Counted from the first letter of the stretch, positions 1-10,216 are shown. The stretch is 64,000 nucleotides of DNA from Micromonospora tarapacensis (GCF_019697375.1 NZ_JAHCDI010000004.1:2529324-2593323), one strand, 5' to 3'. The notes: generated from the letters alone by a model not told the origin. Numbers and translations: made by a program.

Positions 1-687
1 GGCGATGGTCCGGGTACGCCAGACGCGCACCCCGCTCAGCTCGGCGGTACGCGGGTTGTCCCCGACCGCGATCAGGGTCCGCCCGAAGTCGGCGCGCATC
101 AGGACCACGGCCAGCGTCGCGAGGACCAGCAGGACGAGCAGCGCGTACGGTACCCGGCCGAGCACCGGCACGTCCTCGAACGCCCGCCGGCCGAACCGGC
201 GGAAATCCTCGGAGAGGCCGCCCTTGGGTGCGCCGTCGGACCACAGGTAGACCGCACCGACGAGGATCAGGAACATGCCGAGGGTGGTGATGAACGACGG
301 CACCCGCAGCCGCGTCGTGATCAGGCCGTTGACCAGCCCGACCACCGCCCCGAAGGCGAGCAGCAGCAACACCACCGGCCAGGTGCGCGACGGGTCGCTG
401 TCGATGAGCCGGGCGGCGACGACCACCTGCGCGGTGACCAGGGATCCGATCGACAGGTCGAACTCGCCGGAAACGATCACGAAGTACTGACCGGCGGCGA
501 GCAGGATGATCGGGGCCGAACGGCCGAGGAAGGACATCAGCGACGGCGGGGCGAGGAAGTCGGGCTGCCGGAGGGCGACGAGGACCAGCAGCACCGCGAG
601 GATCGCGACGATCGGCAGCAGACCACCGGGACGCAGTCGCGGCAGCCGGGTCGGCAGCGGGCGGCGCGCGCCGATCTGCGTACTCAC
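1..687 (-). CDS. Sugar ABC transporter permease, RbsC family (partial)
   Basis: Inner-membrane permease of a ribose/rhamnose-type ABC importer. The visible 229 residues begin VSTQIGARRP and show repeated hydrophobic helices and the family motif SGEFDLSVGS followed by a GLVNGLI-type stretch. The GTG start overlaps the stop of the preceding permease as GTGA, so the two are translationally coupled. The C-terminus lies beyond base 1. It is the third gene of an ATPase-permease-permease operon; two different permeases per system are typical of rhamnose (RhaPQ) or AI-2 type importers, but the substrate cannot be read here and no binding protein is inside the window on this side. Confidence 0.88.
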   Translation of the reverse strand, partial: MSTQIGARRPLPTRLPRLRPGGLLPIVAILAVLLVLVALRQPDFLAPPSLMSFLGRSAPIILLAAGQYFVIVSGEFDLSIGSLVTAQVVVAARLIDSDPSRTWPVVLLLLAFGAVVGLVNGLITTRLRVPSFITTLGMFLILVGAVYLWSDGAPKGGLSEDFRRFGRRAFEDVPVLGRVPYALLVLLVLATLAVVLMRADFGRTLIAVGDNPRTAELSGVRVWRTRTIA

Positions 688-1658
688 CCGGCCTCCCTTC
701 GCATGGCCCGGCGGGCGTAGACGGCGACGGCCGCGATGATGATGGCGCCGCGGATCACCTGCTTGAAGAAGGCGTCGACCTCGATCTGGTTGAAGATGGC
801 GTCGATGCTGGCGAGCAGCAGCACGCCGCCGACGGTGCCGATGACGCCGCCACGACCGCCGGCCAGGGCGGTGCCACCGAGGACCACCGCGGCGATCGAC
901 TCCAGGTCGTAGAGGCCCTCACTGCCGACCCGCGGGGCGCCCGCACCGAGGCGGCTCGCCAGGTAGATTCCGGCGAGTCCGGCGCACAGCGAACAGAGCA
1001 CGTGCGCGGCGACCAGGACACGGTCGTTGCGTACGCCGGAGAGCCGGGCGACCTGCGGGTCACCGCCGACGGCGATGAGGTGGTGGCCGAAGCGGGTGCG
1101 CGAGAGCAGGAACCAGGCCGCCCCGGTGACGACCACCAGCAACAGGAACGACAGCGGCACGGGCCCGACGCGCTGGTAGCCGAGGGTCTGCACGAGGCTG
1201 GGCGCGGTCGTACCGGCCGGGCCGTCGTAGCCGTTGTCCAGGTATCCCTTGAGCAGCAGCCCCACGCCGAGGGTCGCGATGAACGCGTTGATCCGCAGCT
1301 TGGTGACGAGCAGTCCGTTGCACAGCCCGACGCCGGCACTGACGGCGAGCACCAGGCCGATCGCCGGCACCAGCGCGGCGTCACTGCCGTTCATCGTCTC
1401 GGCCGCGACGAGGGTGCTCAGGCTGACCACATACGCCACCGACAGGTCGAGTGAACCGCCGAGGATGACCAGCGTCTGACCGATGCCGACGAGGCCGAGA
1501 CCGGCGGCGACGTGCAACAGGCTCACCGTCGTCGGTTGGTTGAGGAGCTGACCGCCGTCGATCATGACGACCAGCCAGCCGATCACCAGCGTGGCGGCCA
1601 GGGCGACGAACACACCCGGGATCGCCCGGCCGGCCCGCAGGGTCGGGGCCACGTTCAT
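684..1658 (-). CDS. Sugar ABC transporter permease, RbsC family
   Basis: A 324-residue polytopic membrane protein of the BPD_transp_2 family, normal length for RbsC-like permeases. It has about ten hydrophobic segments, the motif LGGSLDLSVAYVVSLSTL near residue 68 and the conserved LGGTALAGGRGG loop near residue 262. It should form the channel for the ATPase encoded just upstream. Its start overlaps the ATPase stop by four bases (ATGA) and its stop overlaps the next permease start, so the genes form one tight operon. Substrate inferred only as a pentose or deoxyhexose. Confidence 0.9.
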   Translation of the reverse strand: MNVAPTLRAGRAIPGVFVALAATLVIGWLVVMIDGGQLLNQPTTVSLLHVAAGLGLVGIGQTLVILGGSLDLSVAYVVSLSTLVAAETMNGSDAALVPAIGLVLAVSAGVGLCNGLLVTKLRINAFIATLGVGLLLKGYLDNGYDGPAGTTAPSLVQTLGYQRVGPVPLSFLLLVVVTGAAWFLLSRTRFGHHLIAVGGDPQVARLSGVRNDRVLVAAHVLCSLCAGLAGIYLASRLGAGAPRVGSEGLYDLESIAAVVLGGTALAGGRGGVIGTVGGVLLLASIDAIFNQIEVDAFFKQVIRGAIIIAAVAVYARRAMRREAG

Positions 1659-3178
1659 CCGGCCGCCTCCCGCACGGCACCGACCGCCAGCGCCATCACG
1701 TCTTCCTCGGCCGCACCGGCGGGCAGTTCGCCCGCGACCCGGCCGTCGCGCATCACGATGATCCGGTCGCTCATGCCGAGCAGTTCCGGCAGCTCGGACG
1801 AGATCAGCAAGACGGTCGCGCCTTCGCGGGCGAGACGGCGCACGAGGTCATGGATGGCCGACTTGGCGCCGACGTCGATGCCGCGGGTGGGCTCGTCGAA
1901 GAGCAGGATCCCGGGACGCAGCGCCAACCACCGGGCCAGTACGACCTTCTGCTGGTTGCCGCCGGACAGGAAGCGGATCTCCTGGTCGTCACCGGCGGCG
2001 CGCACCTCGACGGCGGTGAGCAGCTCGCGCACCCGCGCCGTCCGGGCGGCGCGACCGGACCGGAGCGCGAAGACGGCCCGACTCGCCAGCAACGCATTGT
2101 CCAGCACCGACTGCCGCGCGACGATGCCCTCGCCCTTGCGATCCTCGGTGACGTAGGCGATTCCGGCCCGCACCGCCGCACGGGGGGAACGCAGCCGGAT
2201 CCGCTCGTCGTCGACCGTGACGGTGCCGGTCGTGAAGGGCGCCACGCCGAAGAGCGCGCGGGCCAGAGCCGATCTTCCGGAACCCTGGAGGCCACCGACC
2301 CCGAGCACCTCGCCGGCGCGCAGGTCCAGGTCGACGCCGCGCAGCTTCCGGTTCCCGCCGCCGCGGACGGTGAGCCGGACCGGGCCGAGGTCGTCGGGCA
2401 CCGCCCGGTCGGGGTAGTAACCGGACAGCTCGCGGCCGACCATCAGCCGCACCACGTCGTCGGCCGTGGTGTCGGCGGTGTGCAGGGTGTCGACCCGCCG
2501 GCCGTCCTTGAGCACGGTGATCCGGCTGGACAGGTCGAAGACCTCGGCGAGCCGGTGTGAGACGTACAGCAGGCCGATGCCCTGTTCCTGGAGGCGACGG
2601 ACCAGGCGGTAGAGCAACTCGACCTCATGGTCGGCCAACGCCGCGGTCGGTTCGTCCATGATGAGCAGCCGCGCGTCGAGGGCGAGCGCCTTGGCGATCT
2701 CGACGACCTGTTGCTGGGCGACGCCGAGGCGCCCGACCTGGACGTCGACCGGCAGCGAGGTCTCACCCACCGAGGCGAGCAGCTCCCGGGTGCGGGCGAG
2801 CATCGCCCGGCGGTCGACCAGCCCTCGGCGGACCGGTTCGTGTCCGAGGTGGACGTTCTCCGCGACGGTGCGCTCCGGAAGAAGATTGAACTCCTGGTGG
2901 ATGATGCCGATGCCGGCCCGCTGCGCGTCGCGCGGGCCGCCGAAGGCGCGGGGTTGGCCGGAAAACTCGATGGCGCCCTCGTCCGGGACGTAGCCACCCG
3001 AGATGATCTTCATGAGGGTCGACTTCCCCGCGCCGTTCTCGCCGACGACGGCGTGCACCTCGCCCGCGGCGACGTCGAGGTCGACTCCACCCAGGACGCG
3101 CACCCCGAGGAAGGACTTCCCGACGCCCCGCAGGGCGAGCAGCGGAGCCGGCCGAGGCTCAGACATCGCAGCTGCCAT
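1655..3178 (-). CDS. Sugar ABC transporter ATP-binding protein, RbsA type
   Basis: Energising subunit of a carbohydrate importer, 507 residues with two tandem ABC cassettes as in RbsA/XylG/RhaT. The first cassette has the Walker A GENGAGKST near residue 47 and Walker B LLIMDEPTAAL; the second has the degenerate P-loop GLQGSGRSALA and the signature LSGGNQQKVV, followed by LLFDEPTRGID. Degeneration of the second P-loop is normal for this family. First gene of the operon on the minus strand. An alternative start is Met5; neither has a clear ribosome site. The solute-binding protein is not upstream and may lie past the left edge. Confidence 0.92.
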   Translation of the reverse strand: MAAAMSEPRPAPLLALRGVGKSFLGVRVLGGVDLDVAAGEVHAVVGENGAGKSTLMKIISGGYVPDEGAIEFSGQPRAFGGPRDAQRAGIGIIHQEFNLLPERTVAENVHLGHEPVRRGLVDRRAMLARTRELLASVGETSLPVDVQVGRLGVAQQQVVEIAKALALDARLLIMDEPTAALADHEVELLYRLVRRLQEQGIGLLYVSHRLAEVFDLSSRITVLKDGRRVDTLHTADTTADDVVRLMVGRELSGYYPDRAVPDDLGPVRLTVRGGGNRKLRGVDLDLRAGEVLGVGGLQGSGRSALARALFGVAPFTTGTVTVDDERIRLRSPRAAVRAGIAYVTEDRKGEGIVARQSVLDNALLASRAVFALRSGRAARTARVRELLTAVEVRAAGDDQEIRFLSGGNQQKVVLARWLALRPGILLFDEPTRGIDVGAKSAIHDLVRRLAREGATVLLISSELPELLGMSDRIIVMRDGRVAGELPAGAAEEDVMALAVGAVREAAG

Positions 3179-3616
3179 TACAGATAGTAGCCATGCTCAA
3201 GGTCCACTCGTCGCACCGGGAGACCCTGCGACCAGCCGGCCCGCCACCCTTTTGTTTCCAGACCTCGCACTTCGTGTTGTCCTGAACAAACATTCGCTTG
3301 ACACGACCGAAACATCACACGTATGAAGATAGATGCTTGGAAATGAGTTCGCAATCCTCGACGAGAAGCAACTTCCGGCCCCGTTGCCCGATCGGCAGCA
3401 AGGCCGGGTCGAGGGGTGGCCCGGCCTCCCACACCCAAGGAGCGGCCGGCAATGTGAGCGTGAACATCGATCAACTTAAGATCATTTATTTCCTGGCCCC
3501 CGTCGACCACGGGACGAGGACACGACCGAGGTGACGCTGTGTGATGTCGCGCGGTGCTGACACGTAGCCGGCCCGCGGTCGCAACCCGTTGCTCCACGCC
3601 CGAACTAGGAGACGCC
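3179..3616. other. Divergent intergenic region
   Basis: 438 bases between the divergent ABC importer operon and the secreted ThuA-dehydrogenase gene. It is richer in A+T than its surroundings, for example around 3466-3492. It holds a good promoter on the plus strand (3298-3327). A loose inverted repeat TTGT-CCTGA-ACAA lies at 3277-3289 and could be an operator for the importer; that is weak. No open frame here looks like a gene. Confidence 0.5.
3298..3327 (+). promoter_or_regulatory. Sigma-70-like promoter for the 3617 gene
   Basis: TTGACA at 3298-3303 and TATGAA at 3322-3327 are separated by 18 bases, close to the vegetative actinomycete consensus. It points towards the secreted protein gene at 3617 and would give a leader of roughly 280 bases. 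Inferred by eye only. Confidence 0.5.
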
Positions 3617-6600
3617 ATGCGTCGCAGAACATGGATCATCGCAGTGATCGCGGGCCTGTTACTCTCGCTCGCGCTCGTCCACCCGGCCTCGGCGGCCCCG
3701 GCCTTCCGTGCCCTGCTGTTCACCAAGACCACCGGCTACCGGCACGACTCCATCCCGGCCGGGGTCTCGATGTTCCAGCAGCAGGCGGCGGCGAACAACT
3801 TCGAGCTGGTGCACAGCGAGGACTCCAGCGTCTTCACCCCGGCCAACCTCGCCACCTTCGACGTCCTCATCATGTTCCAGACCTCGGGCATGGTCTGGAC
3901 CTCGACGGCCCAGCGGCAGGCGGTGGAGGGATACCTCGCCAGCGGCAAGGGCATCGTCGCCATCCACAACGCCACCGACATGGGCATCGAGGCCGAGTAC
4001 CCGTGGTGGGACCAGACCGTGAACGCCGGTGCCCACATGCCGGAGCACTCACCCGGTGTGCTGCCCGGCACCGCCATCGTCGCCGACAAGAAGCACCCGT
4101 CGACGGCCAGCCTGCCGGACCGCTGGAACCGCAGCGAGGAGTGGTACAACTTCGACAAGAACCCGCGCGGCGAGGTCCACGTCCTGGTCACCGCGGACGA
4201 GCGGACGTACAACCCCGGCTCCCGGGCGATGGGCCCGGACCACCCGATCTCCTGGTGCCGCAGCGTCGGCGGAGGTCGCGTCTGGACCACCGCGATGGGG
4301 CACGCCGCCGAGTCGTACAGCGAGACCCACTTCCGTGACCACGTCCTGGGCGGTGTCAAGTGGGCGGCCGGCAACGAGCCGGGCGACTGCGGCGGCACCG
4401 TCTGGGGCAACTTCGAGAAACGCACCCTCGACAACAACACCGCCGACCCGATGGCACTGGCCGTGCTGCCGGACGGTCGGGTGATGTACGTCCAGCGGGG
4501 CGGGCAGGTCAAGATCTTCAAGCCCAGCACGAACAGTACCGTCACCGCCGGAACGCTCAGTGTCTACACCGGTGGTGAGGACGGTCTCACCGGGCTGGCG
4601 TTGGACCCGAGCTTCGCCAGCAACGGGCACGTGTACCTGTACCACTCGCCGGCCGGCAGCACGACCGACGTCAACCGGGTGTCCCGCTACACGCTGACCG
4701 GCGACACGTTGAACACGTCCAGCGGGGTCACCATCATCGACATCCCGGCGTACCGCGACCGGACCTTCCCCGAACCCGGCCACACCGGCGGGTACATCGA
4801 CTTCGGTCCGAACGGGAACCTCTACATCGGCACCGGCGACGACACGCCGCCCAACCTCGACCCCAACTGGCAGGGCTACGCCCCGCTGGACTGGCGCTCC
4901 GGCAAGGCCAACCTCGACGCGGCCCGGACCGCCGGCAACACCAACGACCTGCGCGGAAAGCTGCTGCGGATCCGGCCCTCGGCCGGCGGCGGCTACACCG
5001 TCCCGGCGGGCAACCTCTACCCGCAGGGCACGGCGCAGACCCGAGCGGAAATCTACGCGATGGGCTTCCGCAACCCCTTCCGCTTCTCCATCGACCCGGC
5101 CAACGGGTGGGTGTACCTGGCCGACTACGGACCCGACCGGAACCCGCCGACCACCAACCGCGGCCCCGAGGGTCTCGTCGAACTCAACGTGATCAAGACA
5201 CCCGGCAACTACGGCTGGCCGTTCTGCCACGGCGACAACCAGCCCTACGCCCCGTACAACCCGGACACCGGGGTGGTCGGTGCCAAGTTCAACTGCGCGG
5301 CACCGGTCAACAACTCCCCCAACAACACCGGCCTGACCAGCCTGCGGCCGGTCGTCGCGCCCAACCTGTGGTACGGCTACGGCACCTCACCGACCTTCCA
5401 GGAGCTCGGCTCCGGCGGCTCGGCGCCGATGGGCGGCCCGGTCTACCGCTACGACCCGGAGAACCCGTCGGCGACGAAGTTCCCGCCGTACTACGACGGC
5501 GTCCACTTCTTCTACGAGTGGTCGCGCAACTACGTCAAGGAAGTGCACCTCGACTCCGCCACCGCGGTCACCCGCACCAACCCGTTCCTGCCCACCGCGA
5601 GTTTCAACAAGCCGATGGACATGGAGTTCGGCCCGGACGGCTCGCTCTACCTGTTGGAGTGGGGCACCAACTTCGGCGGCGGCAACAGCGACTCCGGCCT
5701 CTACCGGATCGACTACGTCCAGGGCGGGCGATCACCGATCGCCAAGGCCACCGGGACACCCACCAGCGGCAACGCGCCACTCAACGTCCAGTTCAGCAGC
5801 GCGGGGACGACCGACCCCGACCCCGGCAACACGGTCAGCCACCAGTGGACCTTCGGCGACGGCACCACCTCCACGGCAGCCAACCCGTCGCACGTCTACA
5901 CCACCAACGGCAACTACACCGCACAGTTGAAGGTCACCGACAACACCGGCAAGAGCGGCTTCGCCAACGTCCAGATCACTGTCGGCAACACCGCGCCGGT
6001 GGTCACCATCACCACCCCGTCGCACGGCGGCATGCTCACCTTCGGTGACCGGGTGTCCTACCAGATCAGCGTCTCGGACCCGGGCGGCGCCCCGATCGAC
6101 TGCGCCAATGTGATCCTCAATCCCGCGCTCGGTCACGACGACCACGCGCACGAGACGACCGACTACGCCGGCTGCTCGGGCACCATCTCCACCGACCTGC
6201 TGGGCGGGCATCCCGACGGGGCCAACCTGTTCTACGTGCTCAACGCCCGCTACACCGACGACGGCGGCGCGGGGGGCGCGGCCCCGCTCACCGGCCACGC
6301 ACAGGTGATCCTCCAGCCCAAGCACAAGCAGGCCGAGTACCACAGCAGCCAGTCCGGCACCCGGATCATCGACCAGGCCGGCGCGGAGAGCGGCAAGCGC
6401 ATCGGGGACATCTCCAACAACGACTGGGTGGCGTTCACCCCGATGAGCCTGTCGGGCGTCACTAACGTCAGCTACCGGCTGTCGTCGCCGTCCGGTGGCG
6501 GCTCGATCGAGCTACGCACCGGCTCACCCACCGGCACCCTGCTGGCCACCACACCGGTACCCAGCACCGGCGGCTGGGACAACTACCAGTCCACGCCGCC

Positions 6601-7162
6601 GGTGACCGTCGCCGCCAGCACCGGAACCCACACCCTCTACCTGGTGTTCAAGGGCAGTTCGAACAACTGGTTCGACCTCGATTCGCACACCTTCGGCGGC
6701 CCCGGCGTCGGCGTTCCCGACACCGCGGGCGTAGCGGGTCGGACCTGGACACTCACCGCGCAGCACAGCGGCAAGCTGATGGACGTCAGCGGTGTCTCCA
6801 CCGCCGACGGTGCCCAGATCCACCAGTGGGCGGCCACCGGCGGCAACAACCAGAAGTGGCAGGCCGTCGACGCCGGCGGCGGTGCCGTGTACCTCAAGGC
6901 CGTGCACAGCGGCAAGTGCGCGGAGGTGATCGGCGGCTCCAGCACGCCGGGAGCCTTCCTCCAGCAGGCCACCTGCAACAACAGCAACCAGCAGAAGTTC
7001 ACCGCCACGGCGACCGGGACGTCCGGGGTGTACACGGTGCGGAGCGTGCCCAGCGGGCTCTGCGTGGACGTCAACACCGCCGCCACCAGCGACGGCGCCC
7101 GGCTGTTGCAGTGGAACTGCCACGGCGGCACCAACCAGCAGTGGCGGTTCAGCCTGGCGTGA
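3617..7162 (+). CDS. Secreted ThuA / PQQ-type sugar dehydrogenase / PKD / CBM6 / ricin-B protein
   Basis: A 1181-residue exported protein. The start at 3617 is chosen because AGGAG precedes it at 3607-3611 and a signal peptide follows (MRRRTWIIAVIAGLLLSLAL, cleavage near ASA-AP). Domains: ThuA-like, about 28-253 (LLFTKTTGYRHDSIPAG); glucose/sorbosone dehydrogenase beta-propeller, about 265-703 (GLALDPSFASNGHVYLYH, GFRNPFR); PKD, about 704-791 (WTFGDGTTSTAANPSHVY); an Ig-like linker; CBM6-like, about 903-1025; ricin-B (CBM13) with QxW repeats, about 1041-1181. Propeller enzymes of this family oxidise sugars with PQQ; ThuA proteins act in 3-keto-sugar metabolism. Likely an extracellular, carbohydrate-tethered sugar-oxidising enzyme; the true substrate is unknown. 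The next two genes share its modules. Confidence 0.9.
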   Translation: MRRRTWIIAVIAGLLLSLALVHPASAAPAFRALLFTKTTGYRHDSIPAGVSMFQQQAAANNFELVHSEDSSVFTPANLATFDVLIMFQTSGMVWTSTAQRQAVEGYLASGKGIVAIHNATDMGIEAEYPWWDQTVNAGAHMPEHSPGVLPGTAIVADKKHPSTASLPDRWNRSEEWYNFDKNPRGEVHVLVTADERTYNPGSRAMGPDHPISWCRSVGGGRVWTTAMGHAAESYSETHFRDHVLGGVKWAAGNEPGDCGGTVWGNFEKRTLDNNTADPMALAVLPDGRVMYVQRGGQVKIFKPSTNSTVTAGTLSVYTGGEDGLTGLALDPSFASNGHVYLYHSPAGSTTDVNRVSRYTLTGDTLNTSSGVTIIDIPAYRDRTFPEPGHTGGYIDFGPNGNLYIGTGDDTPPNLDPNWQGYAPLDWRSGKANLDAARTAGNTNDLRGKLLRIRPSAGGGYTVPAGNLYPQGTAQTRAEIYAMGFRNPFRFSIDPANGWVYLADYGPDRNPPTTNRGPEGLVELNVIKTPGNYGWPFCHGDNQPYAPYNPDTGVVGAKFNCAAPVNNSPNNTGLTSLRPVVAPNLWYGYGTSPTFQELGSGGSAPMGGPVYRYDPENPSATKFPPYYDGVHFFYEWSRNYVKEVHLDSATAVTRTNPFLPTASFNKPMDMEFGPDGSLYLLEWGTNFGGGNSDSGLYRIDYVQGGRSPIAKATGTPTSGNAPLNVQFSSAGTTDPDPGNTVSHQWTFGDGTTSTAANPSHVYTTNGNYTAQLKVTDNTGKSGFANVQITVGNTAPVVTITTPSHGGMLTFGDRVSYQISVSDPGGAPIDCANVILNPALGHDDHAHETTDYAGCSGTISTDLLGGHPDGANLFYVLNARYTDDGGAGGAAPLTGHAQVILQPKHKQAEYHSSQSGTRIIDQAGAESGKRIGDISNNDWVAFTPMSLSGVTNVSYRLSSPSGGGSIELRTGSPTGTLLATTPVPSTGGWDNYQSTPPVTVAASTGTHTLYLVFKGSSNNWFDLDSHTFGGPGVGVPDTAGVAGRTWTLTAQHSGKLMDVSGVSTADGAQIHQWAATGGNNQKWQAVDAGGGAVYLKAVHSGKCAEVIGGSSTPGAFLQQATCNNSNQQKFTATATGTSGVYTVRSVPSGLCVDVNTAATSDGARLLQWNCHGGTNQQWRFSLA

Positions 7163-7245
7163 CCAACCGCGCCTGCCGCGGCAGGCAACGCACGGAAAAC
7201 CCGATTCGTCGATGTGCGCCGGCGGCGCGGTAAGCCCATCGACAA

Positions 7246-7267
7246 GTGGCCTCCGGCCGGAGGCCAC
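7246..7267 (+). terminator. Hairpin between secreted protein genes
   Basis: A perfect 22-base palindrome: nine-base arms GTGGCCTCC and GGAGGCCAC around GGCC. It lies 84 bases after the stop at 7162 and before the start at 7376. There is no U-tract, as is usual in actinomycetes; it could attenuate read-through. Confidence 0.45.
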
Positions 7268-7375
7268 CGCCAGCCGGGGCGGCGACCGGAAGGCACGCGG
7301 CAGTCCCCTCGCTACGGCATCCGGCGCATCGGTGCGCCTGCCCGGCACCAGCGGTCAGGAAGGAACGAATCCAAC

Positions 7376-10216
7376 ATGTCCACACCCGACAGTAGGTTTG
7401 GCCGGCGGCTCTCGTCGGCCGGCTCCGCGCTGCTCATGGTGGCTGCGGCCGGCGCGATCGCGATCGCCGGCAGCACTCCGCCCGCCGCGGCGGCCATCAG
7501 CGCCGCCGACTATCAGCAGGTCACCCTGGCCAAGGGCATCGCCGAGATGGGTGAGCCGATGAGCCTCGCGGTGTTGCCTGACCGCTCCGTGCTGCACACC
7601 GCCCGCAACGGCACGCTGCGACGTACCGACGCGGCCGGCAACACCGCCGTGATCGGCACCCTTGCCGTCTACTCGCACGACGAGGACGGCCTCCAGGGCG
7701 TCGGGGTCGACCCGAGCTTCGCCAGCAACCGGCACATCTACCTCTACTACGCGCCGCCGCTGAACACCCCCGGCGGGGACGCCCCGGGCACCGGCACCAA
7801 CTGGTCCGCCTGGCAGGGCGTCAACCGGCTCTCCCGGTTCACCCTCGACTCCGACTGGACGCTCGACCGGGCCAGCGAGGTGACGATCCTGGACGTGGCG
7901 GCGGATCGCGGCCAGTGTTGCCACGCCGGTGGGGACATCGACTTCGACGCCGCCGGCAACCTCTACCTGTCCACCGGCGACGACACCAACCCGTTCGAGT
8001 CCGCCGGCTACTCGCCGCTGGACGAGCGGACCAACCGCAACCCGGCGTACGACGCGCAGCGCAGCGCCGCCAACACCAACGACCTGCGCGGCAAGATCCT
8101 GCGGGTCAAGATCAACGCCAACGGGTCGTACTCGATCCCGGCCGGCAACATGTTCGCCCCCGGCACGGCGAGGACCCGACCCGAGATCTACGCGATGGGC
8201 CTGCGCAACCCGTTCCGGATGAGCGTCGACAAGGCCACCGGCGTCGTCTATGTCGGCGACTACGGCCCGGATGCCGGTGTCACCAGCAACCGGGGCCCGA
8301 GCGGGCAGGTCGAGTTCAACCGGATCACCGGGCCGGGCTTCTACGGCTGGCCGTACTGCACCGGCACGAACACCAGCAACGAGACCTACGCGGAGTGGGA
8401 CTTCAACAGCAACTCCGCCGGCGGAAGGTACAACTGCGCGGGCGGCCCGACGAACAACTCGTTCCGCAACACCGGCCTGTCGACCCTTCCGGCGGCAAAG
8501 CCGGCCTGGATCAGGTATGCGGGCGACTCCGGCAGCCCGTCCGAGTTCGGCGGCGGCTCCGAGTCGCCGATGGCCGGCCCGGTCTACCGGTACGACCCGA
8601 ACAACCCCTCCACCACGAAGTTCCCGCAGTCCCTGGACGGGCAGTTCTTCGCCGGGGAGTTCGGCCGGGGCTGGATCAAGCCGATCCAGATCAACGCCGA
8701 CGGCTCCCGGGGCGCCATCGACAACTTCCCCTGGGTCGGCAAGCAGGTCATGGACATGGCCTTCGGCCCGGACGGCGCGTTGTACGTCCTCGACTACGGC
8801 ACCGGCTTCTACAACGGCGACGCCAACTCGGCGCTCTACCGCTTCGACTACGTCGGTCCCGCCGGTAACCGCGCGCCGACTGCCGTGGTCAGCGCCGACA
8901 AGACCTCCGGTCAGGCCCCGCTCACCGTGAGCTTCTCCTCGGCCGGCTCATCGGACCCGGAGGGTGGGACGCTGAGCTACTCGTGGAACCTCGGCGACGG
9001 CACCACCTCGACCGCGGCGAACCCCAGCAAGACGTACGCCGCCAACGGCACGTACCACGTCACGCTCACCGTCCGGGACCCGCAGGGGGCAACCGGCACC
9101 GCCAACGTGCAGGTCGGTGTCGGCAACACCGCCCCGACGGTGACCATCACCACCCCGGTCAACGGCACGCTCTTCTCCTATGGCGACACGGTGCCGTACA
9201 CCATCACGGTGAGCGACCCGGAGGACGCGACGATCGACTGCGCCAGGGTCAAGCTGACCTACGTGCTCGGCCACGACCAGCACGGGCACGCGATCACCTC
9301 GAAGAACGGCTGCTCCGGCTCGATCACCATCCCGGTCGACGGTGAGCACGACAACGCGGCGAACATCTTCGGCATCTTCGACGCCGAATACACCGACAAC
9401 GGCGGGCTGACCACCCACAAGCAGCACACCCTCCAGCCACGGCACCGGCAGGCGGAGCACTACAAGGCCTCCGCCGGCGTCGCGACCTTCGGCAAGGCCA
9501 CCGCCGAGGGCGGCACCACGGTCGGCAACATCGAGAACGGCGACTGGATCGCGTTCGAACCGTACCGGCTCGACAACGCCAGCTCGTTCACCGCCCGCGT
9601 CTCCTCCGCCGGCTCGGGCGGCACCCTCCAGCTGCGGGCGGGCTCGGCCACCGGCACGGTGCTCGGCTCGGCGACCGTGCCGAACACCGGTGGCTGGGAA
9701 ACCTTCACCAACGTCACCGGCACCATCTCCGGGGCGCCAGCGGGCACCACCACGCTCTACCTGACCTTCGCCGGCGGCACCGGGTTCCTCTACGACGTCG
9801 ACGCGTTCACCGTCGACATTGGTAGCTCGTCGGTCCGGACCGGGCGGATCGTGGGGCTGGGCGGCAAGTGCCTGGAAGCGGCGGGCGGATCGTCCGCCAA
9901 CGGCACCCAGATCCAGATCTGGTCCTGCAACGACGGCACCAACCAACAATGGACGGTCACCCCCAACAGCACGATCAACGCACTGAACAAGTGCCTGGAC
10001 ATCAACGCCGGCTCCGCCACCAACGGCACCAAGATCCAACTATGGACCTGCAACGGCGGACCCAACCAGAACTGGTCCACCCAGACCGACGGCTCACTAC
10101 GCAACCCACAGACCGGCAAGTGCCTGGACGTATCCAACAACAGCTCCACCGACGGCCAGGCAGTCCACCTGTGGAGCTGCCACGGCGGCGCCAACCAGAA
10201 ATGGACCCTGCCGTAA
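7376..10216 (+). CDS. Secreted PQQ-type sugar dehydrogenase with PKD, CBM6 and ricin-B modules
   Basis: A 946-residue exported protein. ATG 7376 is preferred over an upstream in-frame start because AGGAAGGA lies at 7357-7364 and a signal peptide follows (residues 1 to about 36, ending PPAAAA). Order: glucose/sorbosone dehydrogenase propeller, about 48-495 (GLRNPFRMSVD, KQVMDMAFGPDGALYVLDYG); PKD, about 498-583 (WNLGDGTTSTAANPSKTY); Ig-like spacer; CBM6-like, about 688-816; ricin-B lectin, about 822-946. It is close to the propeller-to-lectin part of the preceding protein but lacks ThuA. The C-terminal lectin is identical in DNA to that of the next gene. Presumably oxidises an extracellular sugar bound through its lectin modules. 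Confidence 0.9.
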   Translation: MSTPDSRFGRRLSSAGSALLMVAAAGAIAIAGSTPPAAAAISAADYQQVTLAKGIAEMGEPMSLAVLPDRSVLHTARNGTLRRTDAAGNTAVIGTLAVYSHDEDGLQGVGVDPSFASNRHIYLYYAPPLNTPGGDAPGTGTNWSAWQGVNRLSRFTLDSDWTLDRASEVTILDVAADRGQCCHAGGDIDFDAAGNLYLSTGDDTNPFESAGYSPLDERTNRNPAYDAQRSAANTNDLRGKILRVKINANGSYSIPAGNMFAPGTARTRPEIYAMGLRNPFRMSVDKATGVVYVGDYGPDAGVTSNRGPSGQVEFNRITGPGFYGWPYCTGTNTSNETYAEWDFNSNSAGGRYNCAGGPTNNSFRNTGLSTLPAAKPAWIRYAGDSGSPSEFGGGSESPMAGPVYRYDPNNPSTTKFPQSLDGQFFAGEFGRGWIKPIQINADGSRGAIDNFPWVGKQVMDMAFGPDGALYVLDYGTGFYNGDANSALYRFDYVGPAGNRAPTAVVSADKTSGQAPLTVSFSSAGSSDPEGGTLSYSWNLGDGTTSTAANPSKTYAANGTYHVTLTVRDPQGATGTANVQVGVGNTAPTVTITTPVNGTLFSYGDTVPYTITVSDPEDATIDCARVKLTYVLGHDQHGHAITSKNGCSGSITIPVDGEHDNAANIFGIFDAEYTDNGGLTTHKQHTLQPRHRQAEHYKASAGVATFGKATAEGGTTVGNIENGDWIAFEPYRLDNASSFTARVSSAGSGGTLQLRAGSATGTVLGSATVPNTGGWETFTNVTGTISGAPAGTTTLYLTFAGGTGFLYDVDAFTVDIGSSSVRTGRIVGLGGKCLEAAGGSSANGTQIQIWSCNDGTNQQWTVTPNSTINALNKCLDINAGSATNGTKIQLWTCNGGPNQNWSTQTDGSLRNPQTGKCLDVSNNSSTDGQAVHLWSCHGGANQKWTLP

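Noticed and set aside
3179..3732. 184-codon minus-strand frame upstream of the ABC operon
   Set aside because: No domain or ribosome site, and it overlaps the start of the secreted protein gene and its promoter.
4049..5230. Long minus-strand open frame (393 codons) inside the ThuA-dehydrogenase gene
   Set aside because: Antisense shadow of a clearly coding gene; Val/Gly/Arg-rich translation without domains, caused by high GC.
7171..7186. 16-base palindrome GCCTGCCGCGGCAGGC
   Set aside because: No loop, so a poor terminator, and no matching second site to suggest an operator.
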